A stretch of DNA of 64,000 bases from Epiperipatus broadwayi (GCA_028023455.1 JAQFVV010006353.1:620001-684000), one strand, 5' to 3'. Shown: positions 1 to 13,605, counted from the first letter of the stretch. Numbers and translations are program-made. Notes: generated by a model not told the origin, from the sequence alone.

Positions 1-1039
1 AGTTTTGCCTGTTTAATTATATTTATAAGATACAAAGCGCATGGATGTGCTTGTTCTGCTATTAAATGACTTAAGGATATCTATAATAATTAATTAATAG
101 TTCCGACTCACAATAATGATGTACACTTAGTTAACAATAATAATATAAGTTTTATTATAAAATTTAAATAATAAAGAGAATGAATGATCTTACTGGCTTT
201 TACATGGCATTATAGAAGGTAGTAGTGGCTTACAATTAGTTTAATTGGAAACATTCTAATCTATCAGCCCATTCTAGGTTTGAACATATAATTAACAACA
301 TATTTATTTAATGGGACAACTTGTGTACGGGTTTGAGTTTAGGTCACCCAGGGTTGTGATGAGTGCAGGCAAGGTTTAAACGCAAACATTAGTTGGAAAT
401 TGTGGTATATCTATGTGAGTGGGGTCAATGGCACATAAAATGAGGATGATCAGTTTACAGATCTGATGGTAAGGTTCACCACTGAAGAGTTGATGCCCCT
501 GGCTGAAGAGGTGCATCTGCTTCTGACCAAGGGTGCATTCCAGAGGAGAAAGCAAAGATGTGCTAATTCTAGGATTTGAGATCACAAGGAGTTTCTTGCT
601 CCTGCAAAATCTAGACTGGTACTAATCTATGGATTAGGAACCTGGGCACATGGCGTCTGGTCTGCCCTCATGCAGTTTGACCATATGATGCATAAATAAC
701 ACACAAAATATATAATGAAGTTGAATAACAATAATACAACCATTGCCACACATATATGGAGATAGGAATGCAAATATATATAGAAAGATAAACAAATTAT
801 TAAGTCTTCTTCCCACAGAAATACACATTATGAAACTTATTTTATATATAAACCATAAGCATCCCCAATTAACCATGTATGATTCATTGATAATACAGCA
901 TCTATTGATCCACACTGTCTGAGGGTGCTGTTTCTACACTAAAGCCATAAATATGCTGTTTACAAGGCCACTCATAGATCTTATGGTCTGTAAACTGTTC
1001 AAACACTAAGATGTTGAAGTGCACCCTTACCCCATCTCT

Positions 1040-1740
1040 AGCATGTTGAACATTATTAGCGATGAGTATGCGTCACTTTCTAGAGACATTACTCTTGACT
1101 AGTGGACAGCATATGATATGAAGGTTTCTGTACTTGTAATGACGAAAAGTCTATTAGAACGAATTTTTTTTTGGCTTAAATGTATTGAAATTGATGTGAG
1201 TTCATCAAAATTGTAACAAATTGTCAAACGCCCCTATTTTCATTGTCAGGGGTCAGAATTCACGAAATGAGGAGTGTAAAGCATGATTCGGCAAAGTTCA
1301 CTATCAAGTCGTCCACTTTCCGAGACTTTTTCGAGATCAAAACAGTTCAATGGCAGACAACAGTCGTTTGGCATTGTAGTTTTGAGATTGACCTGCTACA
1401 GAAGCAGATACGGCCTTCCTTCAGCCACCCAAAAAAAGAAAATATTTTGCCCACCCTGAAAAACTGTCTTTGTGCTGGTTTAATGAAATGAAGGTGTTAT
1501 CAAACATTTCTGAAATGGAATGTCAAACATGTCAAGGTGACCAAGGGGTTCCATTCACTCATGGAATGGGTTTTGAGGGCTGCTGAATCGGTTTTTCATG
1601 AGCGGTACAGCTAATTGATTCTTATTGAAGCCAGGATCAACTTGAAGTGAAGCATATTATAGCTGAGTTGGAAAGGTGTCAAAACGCCGTAAGCAATATG
1701 ATGACAGGTCTTAGAGAGGTCTGTCGAGAAAACCTTGTTT
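1040..1740. other. Unexplained GC-richer island
   Basis: This is about 700 bp with clearly higher GC and coding-like texture than its flanks. It includes an open stretch at 1243-1491 and a separate frame giving ELERCQNAVSNMMTGLREVC at about 1662-1724. The frames do not connect without lesions, which suggests a decayed transposon or retrocopy. No family was recognised. Confidence 0.3.
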
Positions 1741-4219
1741 TTTTCTCAATCAAAAATAACAAAAAGTTTCTTCAAAAACAATCAAAAAGACTTGGATCCA
1801 AAAAAAAAAAATATTAAAGTTTCTTTAATTAAAAAAAAAAAGACCTGACAAAAAGAATTTAAAAAAAAAAAAAGACAGAATATTTTAAAAAGCCACCCCC
1901 ACCCCCATTATTTAATTTTTAAGAAATATATATCAAACCAGTTACAAAAACAAAACCAAAAGAAGGCAACAACAACCCCAAAAAGTCAAAATCTAGCAAA
2001 TCCAAAAAAAAAAATTAAAAACATAAATCAACCAAATTATTTCAAAACAGCCTGGTAACATTATATCTATTTGTTTTTCACTAGCAACAGCGCCATTGGA
2101 CAATGTGGCTGAATAGACAATGTATTACCGATTCATTTTATAATTAAACTCATTCACAATAACTATTTTATAATCCTAAAATTTGAAAATATAATAAACA
2201 ATATTTAAGTCCAGGGGAGATTACGTACTCCTAAAATAAGCTGATAGCGCAATCCATTATCCCTTACATAGTTTATATATTGATTGCAGTTTTAATTTAT
2301 ATAGATATTATATTGCAACAAGAAGCAGTGCAATATACATTTAAACAACTTTATTAATGTTACTTCTTACATAATAAAATCTTGAATTAAAAGTATTGCC
2401 ATGGTTACAACATTTTAAACAGAGTATATTATTTTTATTACGAATATCATTAATAACGTTATTTCCTAACATACGTATGATTATATTTAGAGAGAGCAAT
2501 ACGGTAAACAAACTATATAATTTATAAATTAATTGAATAGAAATACACTCTCCATCCTTCATTAACTTTATATACAATTCTAAGAATTTTGATATATAAC
2601 CTTCCTTGACATGATGGGGGGGGGGTAAGATAAGAAACTAAAAAAAAAACAATTTATATACATCTTATTATTACTTTTCAAATTTAAGTGTTTTTAAATT
2701 TGGCATCTTCTCGATTTGCTCCATCCCTTGGGATTTTGAAAGCAGAGAAGTGTAAACACATTTAATGATTTAAATTTCTCCCACCATCATTCAAAGTAAT
2801 ATTCATAATAAAAAAATTAAAAAATAGATTTCTAATTTATTTAAATAATTAAGCCAGTAGATTTAACACTAATAAATGATATATATATAATTTATGACAT
2901 TAAGACGAGTTAATAAGATATATTAAATGTAACTGAGTTTCAGTTAAAACTTAGAATAAAATGAAAGAATTTTTATCGGCAATAAAATGATTTTGTGACT
3001 TCTGCACAGATAGGTAGATGGGTTTGATATCTTCAGACTGGCAAGGATGTGGGTGGATCTTCTACATTTTTGATGGAACTTCTTGGGACCCCAACTCCCC
3101 CACTGACCATAGAGAAGCTGACATCTCACAACCCACACATAGTGCCAAGTATGGTTAACATTTTCTATTTCTTCTTTGCAAGCACTGAGTAGAATTTTAA
3201 GCAGGATACAGACTTCTATATATTTTTGATAATCAGAAATAAAACAAAGCAGAATACTACAGAATCTTTTAAAATAACCTAGAATTCTACAGAATAATGC
3301 ACAATAATAAGACAATGCCCCTTTCCATGTTTATATTATTTTATGCTTGTGGTTGTGCCTCATGAGTTCTCTTAATGGGTTTCAATATAATTTCTCTAAG
3401 TGCTGTTCCATCTTACTTTTTGCTTCTGCAGTCCTTTGTGCCACCACATAGGTTTCCTGATCTTTCATTTAACACCTTAAAGCATCTAAAGTTGTTTAAC
3501 TGTTACTATTACAGCAGATGGTATGTATAGATAGAGAAATACAGCATTTACACTCCCTTCCTTAATGGCTACCTACCTCTCTCCCATTGTATATAATATT
3601 TTAACATTTTTTTCTTAATTGATTCTACTTTTAATATTTTCTTAAAAATAAAAATGATTTAAATGATCAGTCTTTAGAAAATGATGCAGATCGTACACAC
3701 ACATGCATATATTCCTAATGTGTGTGGATATTAATAAATAAATTATATATATACAATAGGAGATAGGGTAATTTAAGTAAACATGAAGTAAGTTTATATG
3801 CATGTAGATATGCAGCTTCAGTATTATAGACATGCTTATAAAGGAAAAGATAGCTACAGGGAGGGAGAAGGAATAAAGTGAAAGGACTTCTATAAAGATA
3901 TTTAAAATAAATGTATCCAAAGATGAAAGTCTAGAAACAACTTATCTCAGATTCTTGAGAATAAATACACTATCAGGCATTGTTTTTTTATCAATTCCAT
4001 CATGTGCTTAATTTTAAATGTAAGTAAACAAACTAATTAATGAAACAGTTGATGTAACTAAATGTGAGTGAATATATCTGAAAGTGTTATTATATTAATG
4101 AATTGCTGGTTTTTTACTGGTGAAACTTGTGCTGTGTGATACATTTTTAATGATTGTAAGCATTGATTATTCAAATTCTTAATATCTCCGATGAACGTTA
4201 AAGTTTGTTTTACTAACAT

Positions 4220-4780
4220 AGCAATCAAAATTATGGTTGAAGAAAAAAATTAAGTTTTTGGTTTTTAGTTCATTACTGGCAAATTAAATAGAAGCATTTT
4301 TAGAAAATATTTTTTATATGCATTAGTTTTTAGTATTCATATATTTTACAATTGACTTTTTATTACTATTTGTATTCAAATTTAAAAATTGATAATCGAA
4401 ACAATATCACCATATTTCCAGTATTTGCAATGAAATTTGCATGCATTACAAATCATTTACAAGATTTTTGTGTTTATGAAGTCAGTGACTTAAAGGTAAA
4501 TGTTTTTATTGAATTAATTATGAAATTCAATGAAAAGCATATTTTTCTACAATGTACCGTCTATTATTTTTCACTAAACACACTGAACAGATATAAACAT
4601 GGATTGAAATTAAACCCAGCAATACTGTTAAACTGGACAACCCTGAAATATTGCATTGTCGGTGATACCGAAGATGTGTACAAAATTTGCATAAAGTACA
4701 TTCAATACTAATATGCTAAAAATCAGTTGCAAGATTTTAGCCGAATAAACAAACAATTTTTATGATTACAATAAAAGTAT
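4220..4780 (+). repeat. Dispersed repeat family X
   Basis: It shares order and many words with 16080-16345 (plus) and 43375-43750 (minus): TATGAAATTCAATGAAA, ATATAAACATG.TTGAAATT, CTTGAAATATTG and TTTTAGCC.AATAAACAAA. The 5' part (CAAAATTATGGTTGAAGAAAAAA) also resembles 13766-13960 and 44870-45060. An open stretch at 4352-4711 is not conserved as protein. Element type is unknown. Confidence 0.6.
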
Positions 4781-4957
4781 TTAAAAATGGAACAAATAAT
4801 AAGGATTTTATGAATATATTATGCATATAAGGTAATGATTGTTAATACCTGTTATAGATAGTGTCAAACAAGAATTACCTTAATTATTTAAAGCAATAAC
4901 AATAATCAAAATAAGAGTCATAGATCACATGGCCCTATCTCTTAAGGTTGTAAGTTA

Positions 4958-5180
4958 TAAACAGTGAGGTTTGCCAATTCCTCAACAAGCTTTATGATAA
5001 ATGCTTAGCCAGAGCCAGCACTTAAAATATCTCTGAAAGAACCCCCCTCCCCCCAAACCCCTGACCATGGTTTTGTGCTTTGGCACTCCTCAGAGAGGTG
5101 CCAGGGTAGGTTCAGACACTAGATCTGGCTAAGCATTTATCATAAAGCTTGTTGAGGAATTGGAAAACCTCACTGTTTAA
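4958..5180. repeat. Hairpin (foldback) element
   Basis: Arms AACAGTGAGGTTTGCCAATTCCTCAACAAGC.. (4960-5017) and the inverse (5123-5178) flank a GC-richer loop. The outer left flank (ATCACATGGCCCTATCTCTTA) resembles the outer flank of the main foldback family, so it may be a related subfamily. Confidence 0.85.
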
Positions 5181-5310
5181 TAACAATAATTTCTTAATAT
5201 TTAATATAAGTCATTTCAAATACAAAATATATGTTGGCACCCATTACTATTAATTATAACAACGTTAAATAAAACTACTTCAATTCCATGTACAGTGGAT
5301 TTTGAATTAC

Positions 5311-5478
5311 CTTTAAAAGCATTTTATCATTATCATAATTATGCAATTTTTTTAGTAAATCTTGGTTTTCTTCCTTAGACTTTTGAAGATTTGCAGTAAG
5401 CTTTTTATTTTCTAAATTCGCTTCTTGCAAATTTTTTACCGTGTATTCTTCTTTACGTCTAACTTCTTCAATTTGTTC
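5311..5478 (-). CDS. GAS8: DRC4/GAS8 exon (fourth visible exon)
   Basis: This exon encodes 56 codons beginning EQIEEVRRKEEYTVKNLQEAN and ending NYDNDKMLLK. It continues the GAS8 reading after LALINTLK: the family has EQMEDMRKKE here and later ANYERDK (about human residues 253-308, from memory). The acceptor is tttcaatag and the donor GTAATT; both are phase 0 and the exon is exactly 168 nt. The C-terminal remainder (about 170 residues in relatives) must be encoded further left on the minus strand. I found no convincing exon for it between 1 and 5310, so it probably lies outside the window. Confidence 0.93.
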
Positions 5479-5799
5479 CTATTGAAATGAATATAAATTA
5501 TCTAAAACCTTCCAGATTAAAAAAAGGCATATCATTCATGATTCTATTTGATAAAAAAAAATTAAATTTATAACTAAATTATAAATATTAAAGGTTCAAC
5601 AATAAATTTAAAAAAATTACAGTATTATAAATTTGGTTTTAAGATGTAATATAAATCAGTTTGTAATTGCATGTTTTTATGTTTTTAAAATCGCTAAAAA
5701 TATTTTTTCTTAGAACATGTCAATTTCTTTTTAATTAATTTATATTTTAAAAATCAAGTTTAATGAGTGACCTAGTATTAATTATTAAAATTAACCATC

Positions 5800-6010
5800 T
5801 GTAAGATTGCATAAGATCCTAAGATCTAGGTGCAGTGCTCTCAGATCCAAGGCTCCTCACTGACGAAGGCTACAAGCCAGAAACTAGTCTTGAGATATTG
5901 GATGAATCGGCACTAGATGGGGATTTTATGCACAAGCCTTCTGGCATCCATTGATTACTCTAGCTTGCTGGGTGTGGCAATACATAGAGTGAGTTTTGCC
6001 TGTTCTAACT
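5800..6010 (+). repeat. Foldback repeat family, single arm
   Basis: It carries the family core CACTAGATGGGGATTTTATGCAC, CTTCTGGCATCCATTGATTACTC and AGTTTTGCCTG. Only one arm is present. The same core occurs in at least eight other places in the window. Confidence 0.75.
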
Positions 6011-6049
6011 ATCAAAATTATTATATTATTGTAAAAAAAAAAACTTTTA

Positions 6050-6455
6050 AAAATGACTCCAGAGTGTAGATTTGTGAGTGAAAACTCTAACACAAAATAG
6101 CCTGGTCTTAAGCAATTTAAGTGCCCGGTTTAACCAAAATGGCTCCAAGGAATATATTTTTCAGTCAAACTCTAATTGGCCAGATTTTAGCCACTTAAAA
6201 CATCAGTGGCTCCAAGGAATATATTTTTCAGTCAAACTCTAATTGGCCAGATTTTAGGCACTTAAAACATCAGTCTAACCAAAATGGCTTCAGTGGGTAT
6301 ATTTTGGGTCAAAAATCTTGATACAGAATGACCAGATCTTAAGAAATTATTTAAAATCCAGTCTAAACAAAGTAGCTCCAGATTACTATATATTTTCAAT
6401 CAAGACTCAGTGGCAAGATGGACAGATCTTAAGCAATTAAAACATTCTAGTCTAT
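6050..6455. repeat. Degenerate tandem repeat, about 75-85 bp unit
   Basis: About five units share AAAATGGCTCCAAGGAATAT, TCAGTCAAACTCTAATTGGCC and AGATCTTAAGCACTTAAAAC. Two neighbouring units (about 6140-6205 and 6210-6272) are almost identical; the outer units are diverged. Confidence 0.75.
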
Positions 6456-7103
6456 CAATTTCTATAGCGTAGGAATCACTGGATATGGGCCAAGAGTAAA
6501 ATATGAGACCATTAAAAAGTTTCCAAATATTTAGCTCGAGTCTATGAAATTATTTGTCATGATAAATCAGATTCATTTCTGTGCCGTTATTTTTCCAAAC
6601 TCGTAGATAAAAGCCAATTTCTTCAAGGGTCTTAAAAGCATATATTTGTCACCCAGAACTACCGAGTTCAGATTCTTAGAAGTATAGTAAATTTTCTAAC
6701 CATTAAATAACATTTTCTTTTTGTTCTGCTGCTTCTTGTCTATTCTGTTGATGAGACTCAGTTTCTTTTTTTTATTTATACTGTTTCTTTTTTGTTTTAT
6801 TTACGCTGTTTGCATATACACAATTTTTTTTAGCACGATTTCTTTTTTAAACACAAATTCCTCCAAGATGGCTTTGATTTATAAGAATTATTTAAATTTT
6901 CATGGCACTCTTGATTATTTCTTTCCTGTAACCAACTTTCACTTTAGATTTTTATTATTAGCTTCTGTGTCTAACTTTACATTTCTTTGTGAATAATTAT
7001 CACATGATTGTAACCTACTATTAGACACAATTCTCTTCATTCTTTTTTTTTTTTTTCAGAAGCAAATAAGAATCTTCCACATATTATTCAGGTATAGCAC
7101 AAA

Positions 7104-7482
7104 AGCAAAACTCTCCATGCAGTAGCACCACTCAGTTCAAGCTAGAGTAATCAATGAATGCAAGAAGGTTTGTGCATAAAATCCTTATCAACTGCTTACT
7201 CATCCAACATCCTCAGACTAGTTTCTAGATTGCAGCTTTCATCAGGGAAGACTCTTCGATATGAAAGCACTACATCTAGATCTTAAGATTTAATGCAACC
7301 CTCCGGCAACCACCATTTACTTTTTTAATTAACTACAAAGCTCCAAGGTTCCTCATCTATAGGAACTAGTTTGGGGATATTAGATGCATAGGCACTAGAT
7401 ATGGATTTTAAACACAAATCTTGTTGCATCCATTGTTTATTCTGGCTTGCACTGAGTGGCCTATTGCATGGAGAGTTTTGTC
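7104..7482. repeat. Foldback repeat family, long palindromic copy
   Basis: The left arm (GCAAAACTCTCCATGCAGTAG..GAGTAATCAATG) and the right arm (CATCCATTG..GGAGAGTTTTG) are inverted repeats of roughly 180 bp each with many mismatches. The structure resembles a foldback or MITE-type non-autonomous DNA transposon. Confidence 0.75.
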
Positions 7483-9074
7483 TCTGTGTTAACAGCTTGT
7501 GTAAGCATAGGAAATAATGATCATGTGAATATTCAGATAGGTGTAAGCCAAGAGACAAAAACACTTTTTTTTATTATAGTCATCAAAATATTCCATTTAA
7601 GCCAGGTGGACAAACAAGAATACATAAATGTTTAAGTTTACAGAATATACCTAGTAAAAAATGTCACTACTAAACTTCTTGCAGTATTAAATGCATTTCT
7701 TCCAACCGTTATTTAATCTGGCAAATATACTTCAAACAGCTGAACAACTGATATATCATAATTAATGAAAATATTGTTTTGGTTTTGTGTTTGTGAATAG
7801 TATGAAGTGGAAGATATTAACGTTATGATTACAAATTTTACCCTTGCAATCATTCATCTTTCTTTCTCACTTTGGAAACCATTTTCATTCCTATTACTCA
7901 TATGATTGCTTCAATTCCATCAAGTTTATTATGTAATTTCATTTCTAATTTGCTATTTTTTTTGTATTTTCTAGTACAAAGCCTATGCTCATTTTCTAAA
8001 TAAATTTGGCTAGAGTAGTAATGCTATTTTCAATAATAAAACGTTGTGATTATCACTTCCACGAGTTTTTCAAAGTAAAAATAATGGATTAGATCTGCCT
8101 GGATAGTAAACAAGTATAGAATTTTATAATTTTGCAATAATTAGAATTTGACAGGTTCTTAAATTTTGCACTGGCTTTCTATTTACATTGTGACTTTTAT
8201 TTGCAAATAACAATTTATAACGTTAGTAATAATAGATTTTCTACAATTTAAAGATTTCTATATATACTTCCGGCGATGATAAATTAAAAAAAAAACTACT
8301 ACTTTATCAATCATTTTGCCAAGACACTTTTCCATGTCAAATCTAAGATGGTAGATATTTAAAATTAAATTTTAGGCTGACAAGTATTTATTGTAATTGT
8401 ATTTAAATTTTAACTCTTGCTATATTTTTACAATAATTATTGGCTGTTTATTTAAATTATATTCCAATTAATAATATTATATAGAAGATGAAAAATTATT
8501 AATACAAATGGAAATATAAAGAAAGAAATCAAAGAATTAAACTGAGATCAAATACTATTGATAGGAATAATATTTAAAAATAGATATATGTTTGAAAAGG
8601 AAACTTTTTAATAAATATATTCCATCAGTTCTTATTTATGGATATGAGACTTTGATACTTAGAAGAAGACAATAAAAAGACTAGACTATTGAATAAAATA
8701 TAATGAGATGTATATTCAAAGTCAAAAGAGAAATCGAAAGCAAAATACTTTGATAAGATAACAAAAAGGTGTAGTTGAAAAAATTAAGAGACGGAAATGA
8801 AGCTGAGTTTGCTAAAAGAAATGATAATAGATGTACAATCAAACGATTATAAATGACCTAGAAACAAACCACGTGTGAGATTGATATATAAAATAAAAAA
8901 AGTTTGTTGGTGTGTGACGTGGAAAAGAGAGACTAAGAACTGGATTAAAGTTGGAGAGACTTTTATTCTGCAACGTATCAATAGTATTTGAAATAATGAT
9001 GATGATTGTAGCATAACTAAAACATAGTCTGCAAAAACTAAATAAAACTGTTTAGAATTATTTATCCTCAATAG

Positions 9075-9135
9075 CATAGCTGCTTTCCAAGCACCTAGCC
9101 CAGATTCGCTTCCCGGTCAATGCTTTGACATATGA
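9075..9135 (+). mobile_element. tRNA-derived SINE, family 1, truncated
   Basis: This is the B-box half only (GATTCGCTTCCCGGTCAATGC followed by TGACATATG), on the plus strand. The A-box half is missing or too diverged. Confidence 0.55.
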
Positions 9136-11154
9136 AAAGTCGCTGCTATTCCGATAGGTGCGTTAAACACAATGTTTGTAAATAATTTTGCATTAATAAA
9201 GCTTACTTTTGAAACACGCACACACACAAAACATTCCTGGGAAAGATTAAACTCGCGATGAAAATGTATATATATAAGAGAGGTGGGGGGGGGGGGTAGA
9301 AAAAGAGAGAGATCGCTTAATGAATCATTATAAAAATGCGAGAAAAGTCTGGAGAATAGATACAACTTACTGTAGAATGTTATAAATAATATATACAGTA
9401 TATACAAAATGAAGATGTCAACAACTATATATATAAAAAAAGAAAATGCGCATTATTTTAAACTGCTGGCAATTTAAACAAACATTAAACTTTTATTTAT
9501 TTACAGATAAATAAATAAAAAAAGCTTTGTTTCATCATTAACAAATAAGAATTTTATTTCTATTATTAATATTATAGACGTAAACACTATTATAAATGAT
9601 TAAAAAAAAAATTAGCGCAATTAAATTCTTATTTTCTCTATCTCCCGTCTCCCCTCTTCTTTCAACTTCTTTCATTTAGAAATATCAAAATCCCAAAGCT
9701 TGAAAACCATCCAATCACCGGCCGGATCCAAGCACGTGACTTTCATCTTGAGCCAGCTGGTGAATTCATCCTCCAGGCATTTAAGACTTTTTCTGAAATA
9801 CTAATTTTCCATTTATGGTATACAACTAATGCTTTGCTAAAATAAAATTGATTCCCTTATTATTACTGGAAATTAAACAGCATATTAATTTAAAAAAGGT
9901 TTAAAATTTAATACAATATGTTAAAAGTTTTAAACGAAAAATGTTTAATAAAAAAAAATGACGTGTGTGTGTGTGCGCGTATATATTTAAAAGTGTTCCA
10001 ATCGAGAAATTGTGAATATATGAAATTGAACATTATTATTTGACTGCCCGGCGTGATTGTAGTAATAGGATGGCATACTATGGAACTCAAGGTCCAGGAA
10101 TCGCAGCCCAATTGTGTCATTTCCGGTGTTCGAACTTCTTATAAAGTCCGGAGCAATAAAATATCGTATTATGATTTAAATACTGCGTATATGGCTAAGA
10201 AAATACTCAATCAATAAATCTGCTTTTCGGACGATCGCGTAATATTTACATAGTGGCACGTGTAACAAATTGTTGGGAAGCTCAATTAAGAGGAAGTAAT
10301 GGTTTATTAATCTAGATTGGGGGAAAGGGCCACTTAAGGAAATTAAAGGCATGAATTGTTGAGACACACACAAAAAAATAGTAACCTATAAAAATTCATT
10401 ACGACCAATGCAGGATGTTGAACACATTTGTAAAAAATATATAATCACTCCATAGCTCACGTGGTATTCGACTACCAGAAATGATAAGTCGAATTTCAAA
10501 CCACAAGTCTTTAGCTGAGTTTCTTACTACCACTATGGTAAACTGTATGAGGCACTTTATATGTGGGATTTTTTTCTTTTTAAATGTTCAGTACATATTT
10601 AAGTGTAATATTTTATAATCCATAAACTTTTTAAAACAAGAATACAGAAAAGTGACAAATTACGTTATTACATTCTTTTTTTTTTATCTGTGTACGCACC
10701 GTCAATTCGCCATAGGATTCCTAAACATTCACAAACTTTTCACTAATGTAAGAACTACTTTACAACTGGTTTATCCCATAGTTTGAAGTAATGGTCACCA
10801 GTATTTTACATGGTTGCTGTTTAATTAATAAGGAATTACAAAAAATAAAGAAAACGGAAAAAAAGATAATGAAGAGGAGGGAAGGGGAAATCATTACTGA
10901 TTTCACTATGAAAGATGTAATAAAGAAATGGAAAAAAAATTACTTAATTATGGCATTTCAGATTTTCCAAACTTTTATTCACAAATTGTGACCTCGCCAA
11001 TAAATGTGTGTCTGTATATAAATTTGAAGAATCCTCATTACATATAAATTATATTTGTTATTAAAAAAAATCTGATTGAAATAAAGTAAGATATTATAAA
11101 AATACTCCAAACTAATTTTAAAAATTCAAATTTATAAATTGTACAAATTTAGAT

Positions 11155-11550
11155 GTGAAATTGAAAGAAGTAATTTGTAAAGATTTTAACGTCAGCGTCA
11201 GATCACCCGTATGTCTAAACAGATCGCTCAACTATTCAAAAGATAGGATAAGTACGGAATCGTATATACGATTATTTGCTAAGGCTCTTAGAGAGATAAA
11301 GCTAATGTATCAACATAGTTATGACAGCGTTATATCAATATAAAAAGTCGACTCTGATTTCTTCAATCATAAGATTGGATATGAATTTTATCCTCAAATA
11401 ATTAATGTGATCCGCAATGATCCTAATGATAGGAAGAGGAAGATAAAAGAGGCCTGGTTTATTGCCAAGTCTAATAAAGTTGTCAATCTTAGAAATAATG
11501 GTGTCCTAATGAGGATGCAACCAGTTGGCTTAGTTTGTTTGCCATAAATC
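11155..11550 (+). mobile_element. Possible Penelope-like element, GIY-YIG-end fragment
   Basis: One frame (with an in-frame stop at 11341) carries RKRKIKEAWFIAKSNKVVNL followed by RNNG. This resembles the end of the GIY-YIG endonuclease domain of Penelope-like elements (basic KIKEA..I block followed by N-x-R-x-x-G). The upstream part is not diagnostic. It could alternatively be a decayed element of another type. Confidence 0.4.
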
Positions 11551-12329
11551 TTGCATACAGTACTGAAAGTGTGCTTGGCTAAATATTACTATTATTGATT
11601 TTTTCTTCTCTGTATGACCCATAGATATATTTATGTATATAGTTTCAATTGTACAAGCATATAATATAGATTACTTGATTTGTTACAGAGTCACCTAAAT
11701 TTAGTATTCATGAATCTAACCACAGAGATAGCATACCCCTGCTTACAACATGATATTTAGCAGCAAATTCTATTTTCTCACCACAATTTTGCCATCTGTA
11801 TAAGCTTTGGTAATCAATAGATTCCAAGTAGTACTGCTTATTAAATCTGTATATTCTATTCATTATTTGGTACTTATATTAGTCCAGCGATGATGAAAAT
11901 CACTGGCATAAACAAATGTGTATATAAATATTGAATTAAACACATTTGCAATTTTCTTAAAAGTGAATTAATTTTGGAAATAAATATTAAATGATATTCC
12001 ACTGAGGAGAAAGTTAATAGTCAAAATGATGGTTTTGCTGCTAATTTTACAATTTAAACTATGCTGCGATGTCAAATGAAAGAATGCTGGCAAGAATAAT
12101 CCATCAGCTGGCGAAAATAACATGTACATGGTATTCAGTGTGCATCTTTAATTATTGAAAAGTGAATCTGCATAAAAGTAAATGACTAATGGACTCTGCC
12201 CACTACTGAGGATGATCTTTTGGAGATTATTTTTCCAAATTGATTGATTAAGTTTGTCAGGAGCTCCCATGTAGATGTTATTTTACAACATCACAAGATT
12301 CGTAACTTATTACTGAGCTAATACATATA

Positions 12330-12670
12330 TATTATGCATTGCCAGACTAATACAAAAGTCCCCAATATTTTTAGACTAGTTTCTAACTTATGGCTTTCAT
12401 TAGTGAAGAGATTTTGGATCTGGGATCAGTGTACCTTGATCTTTTGGATCTAGTGCACTTTTCTATGACAGCCATCTTTTACTTCTTTGTTTTACTACCA
12501 AGCTACAAGCCCAAATTGAAAAATGTATTAATGTTTTCATTGTAAGTCACTTTGTCAGATCCAAAAGCTTCTCACTGATAGGCGTAAGCCAAAAACTAGT
12601 CTGGGGATGTGGGATATGACAGCATAGCATAGGGATTTAATAAGCACCACCATCTGGCATCTATTAATTC
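12330..12670. repeat. Foldback repeat family, diverged copy
   Basis: Inverted arms around CCCCAATATTTTTAGACTAG and ACTAGTCTGGGGATG are recognisable, with the AGATCCAAAAGCTTCTCACTGATAGG-type centre. The outer AAAACTCTCC ends are lost. Confidence 0.6.
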
Positions 12671-12699
12671 CTAAAATGTATACCAGAGGGTGTAACAGT

Positions 12700-12860
12700 A
12701 GTGAGAATGCAAGAATTTGCTGATATTCATAAATCTGAAGATCACTGGTTCAATTTCCATTCTAGTATTGTTCGCTGGTCAGACCAACCTCTCCTGAAGA
12801 AAATAATATTGCTTAAAACATTGTGTTATATGCTAACCTATAAGCTATTACTAACAGTTG
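12700..12860 (+). mobile_element. Possible SINE, family 2
   Basis: It contains CTGAAGATCACTGGTTCAATTTCC..CTAGTATTGTTC.CTGGTCAGACCA..AAACATTGTGTT. The same order is found on the minus strand at about 53280-53470. GGTTCAATTTCC resembles a polymerase III B box, suggesting a tRNA-derived repeat. Confidence 0.5.
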
Positions 12861-12944
12861 AACATATTTGAAAAGTTTGAATATAGTTTGAATTTTTCTA
12901 AAGACATTTAAAAACAAAAATAACATATGACAAAAATAATAATA

Positions 12945-13605
12945 TTAGAGATTCAGGAAATGTTGCAAGAATTATCAGATAAAGGTAAAAAAAAATTAGG
13001 AATGAAGGTAAATATTAAAAGGACTAAAGTAATGTTCAATGGATTTGCTCAAAAAAAGAAAATAAGATTGATGGTCAGATTATTACTACAGATAGAAACA
13101 TAATGGCTGAAATTAATCATAAAATTAAACGTGGTTGGAGTGCTTTTGGTAGAAATAGCAATATTAAAAGAAAATATGCCTGCCTGATTGAAAAGATTTA
13201 AAATAAAAATGTTTTTCCAGTTCTTACTTATGGTCTGAGACCAGGTCACTTAATAGAAAAGCAACACAGAGACTTCAGCCCGATCAAAAACGTATGGAGC
13301 AATGTATTTTAGGAGTAACAAGAAGAGATTGAAAACAATATATGGGTAAGAGAACAAACAAGTGTTATTGACTTCATTGAAAAATTAAAAGACTGAAGTG
13401 GAATTGGATTGGACATATTGCTCGAAGAGATGATAACAGATGGACCATTGAAATCTTAAACTGGATTCCAAGAGATTGTGAAAGACTCAGAAAGAGACCA
13501 CATGTGAGATGGATGAATGGAATAAGAAAGTGTACAGGGGTGATGTAGAAATTTAAGAAGATGGATTGAACTTGGAGAGACTTTCATTTTGCACTGGATC
13601 GATAA
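12945..13605 (+). mobile_element. RTE-like LINE fragment, heavily decayed
   Basis: Nucleotide similarity to 45340-46050 is visible throughout, for example the segments encoding the TVMFNGF-like, INHKI, RWTIEILNWIP and RRDDNR motifs. Several frameshifts and small deletions are present. It ends at CACTGGATCGATAATGGTTG, without a clean simple-repeat tail. Confidence 0.8.

Larger units (their letters stand above)
1..5310 (-). other. DRC4/GAS8 intron, downstream part (incomplete)
   Basis: This is intronic sequence following the exon at 5311-5478; no exon was recognised in it. It contains an unexplained GC-richer stretch (about 1040-1740), low-complexity A-rich sequence (1795-2030), a 10-base G run near 2618, a dispersed repeat (about 4220-4780) and a hairpin element (4958-5180). 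The rest is plain AT-rich sequence in which I see nothing. Confidence 0.75.

Noticed and set aside
2944-3315. 123-codon minus-strand ORF as a possible further DRC4 exon
   Set aside because: The sequence is cysteine- and hydrophobic-rich and not a charged coiled coil like the DRC4 C-terminus; no family similarity is recognised.
4352-4711. 119-codon plus-strand ORF
   Set aside because: It lies in dispersed repeat family X, whose other copies do not keep the frame.
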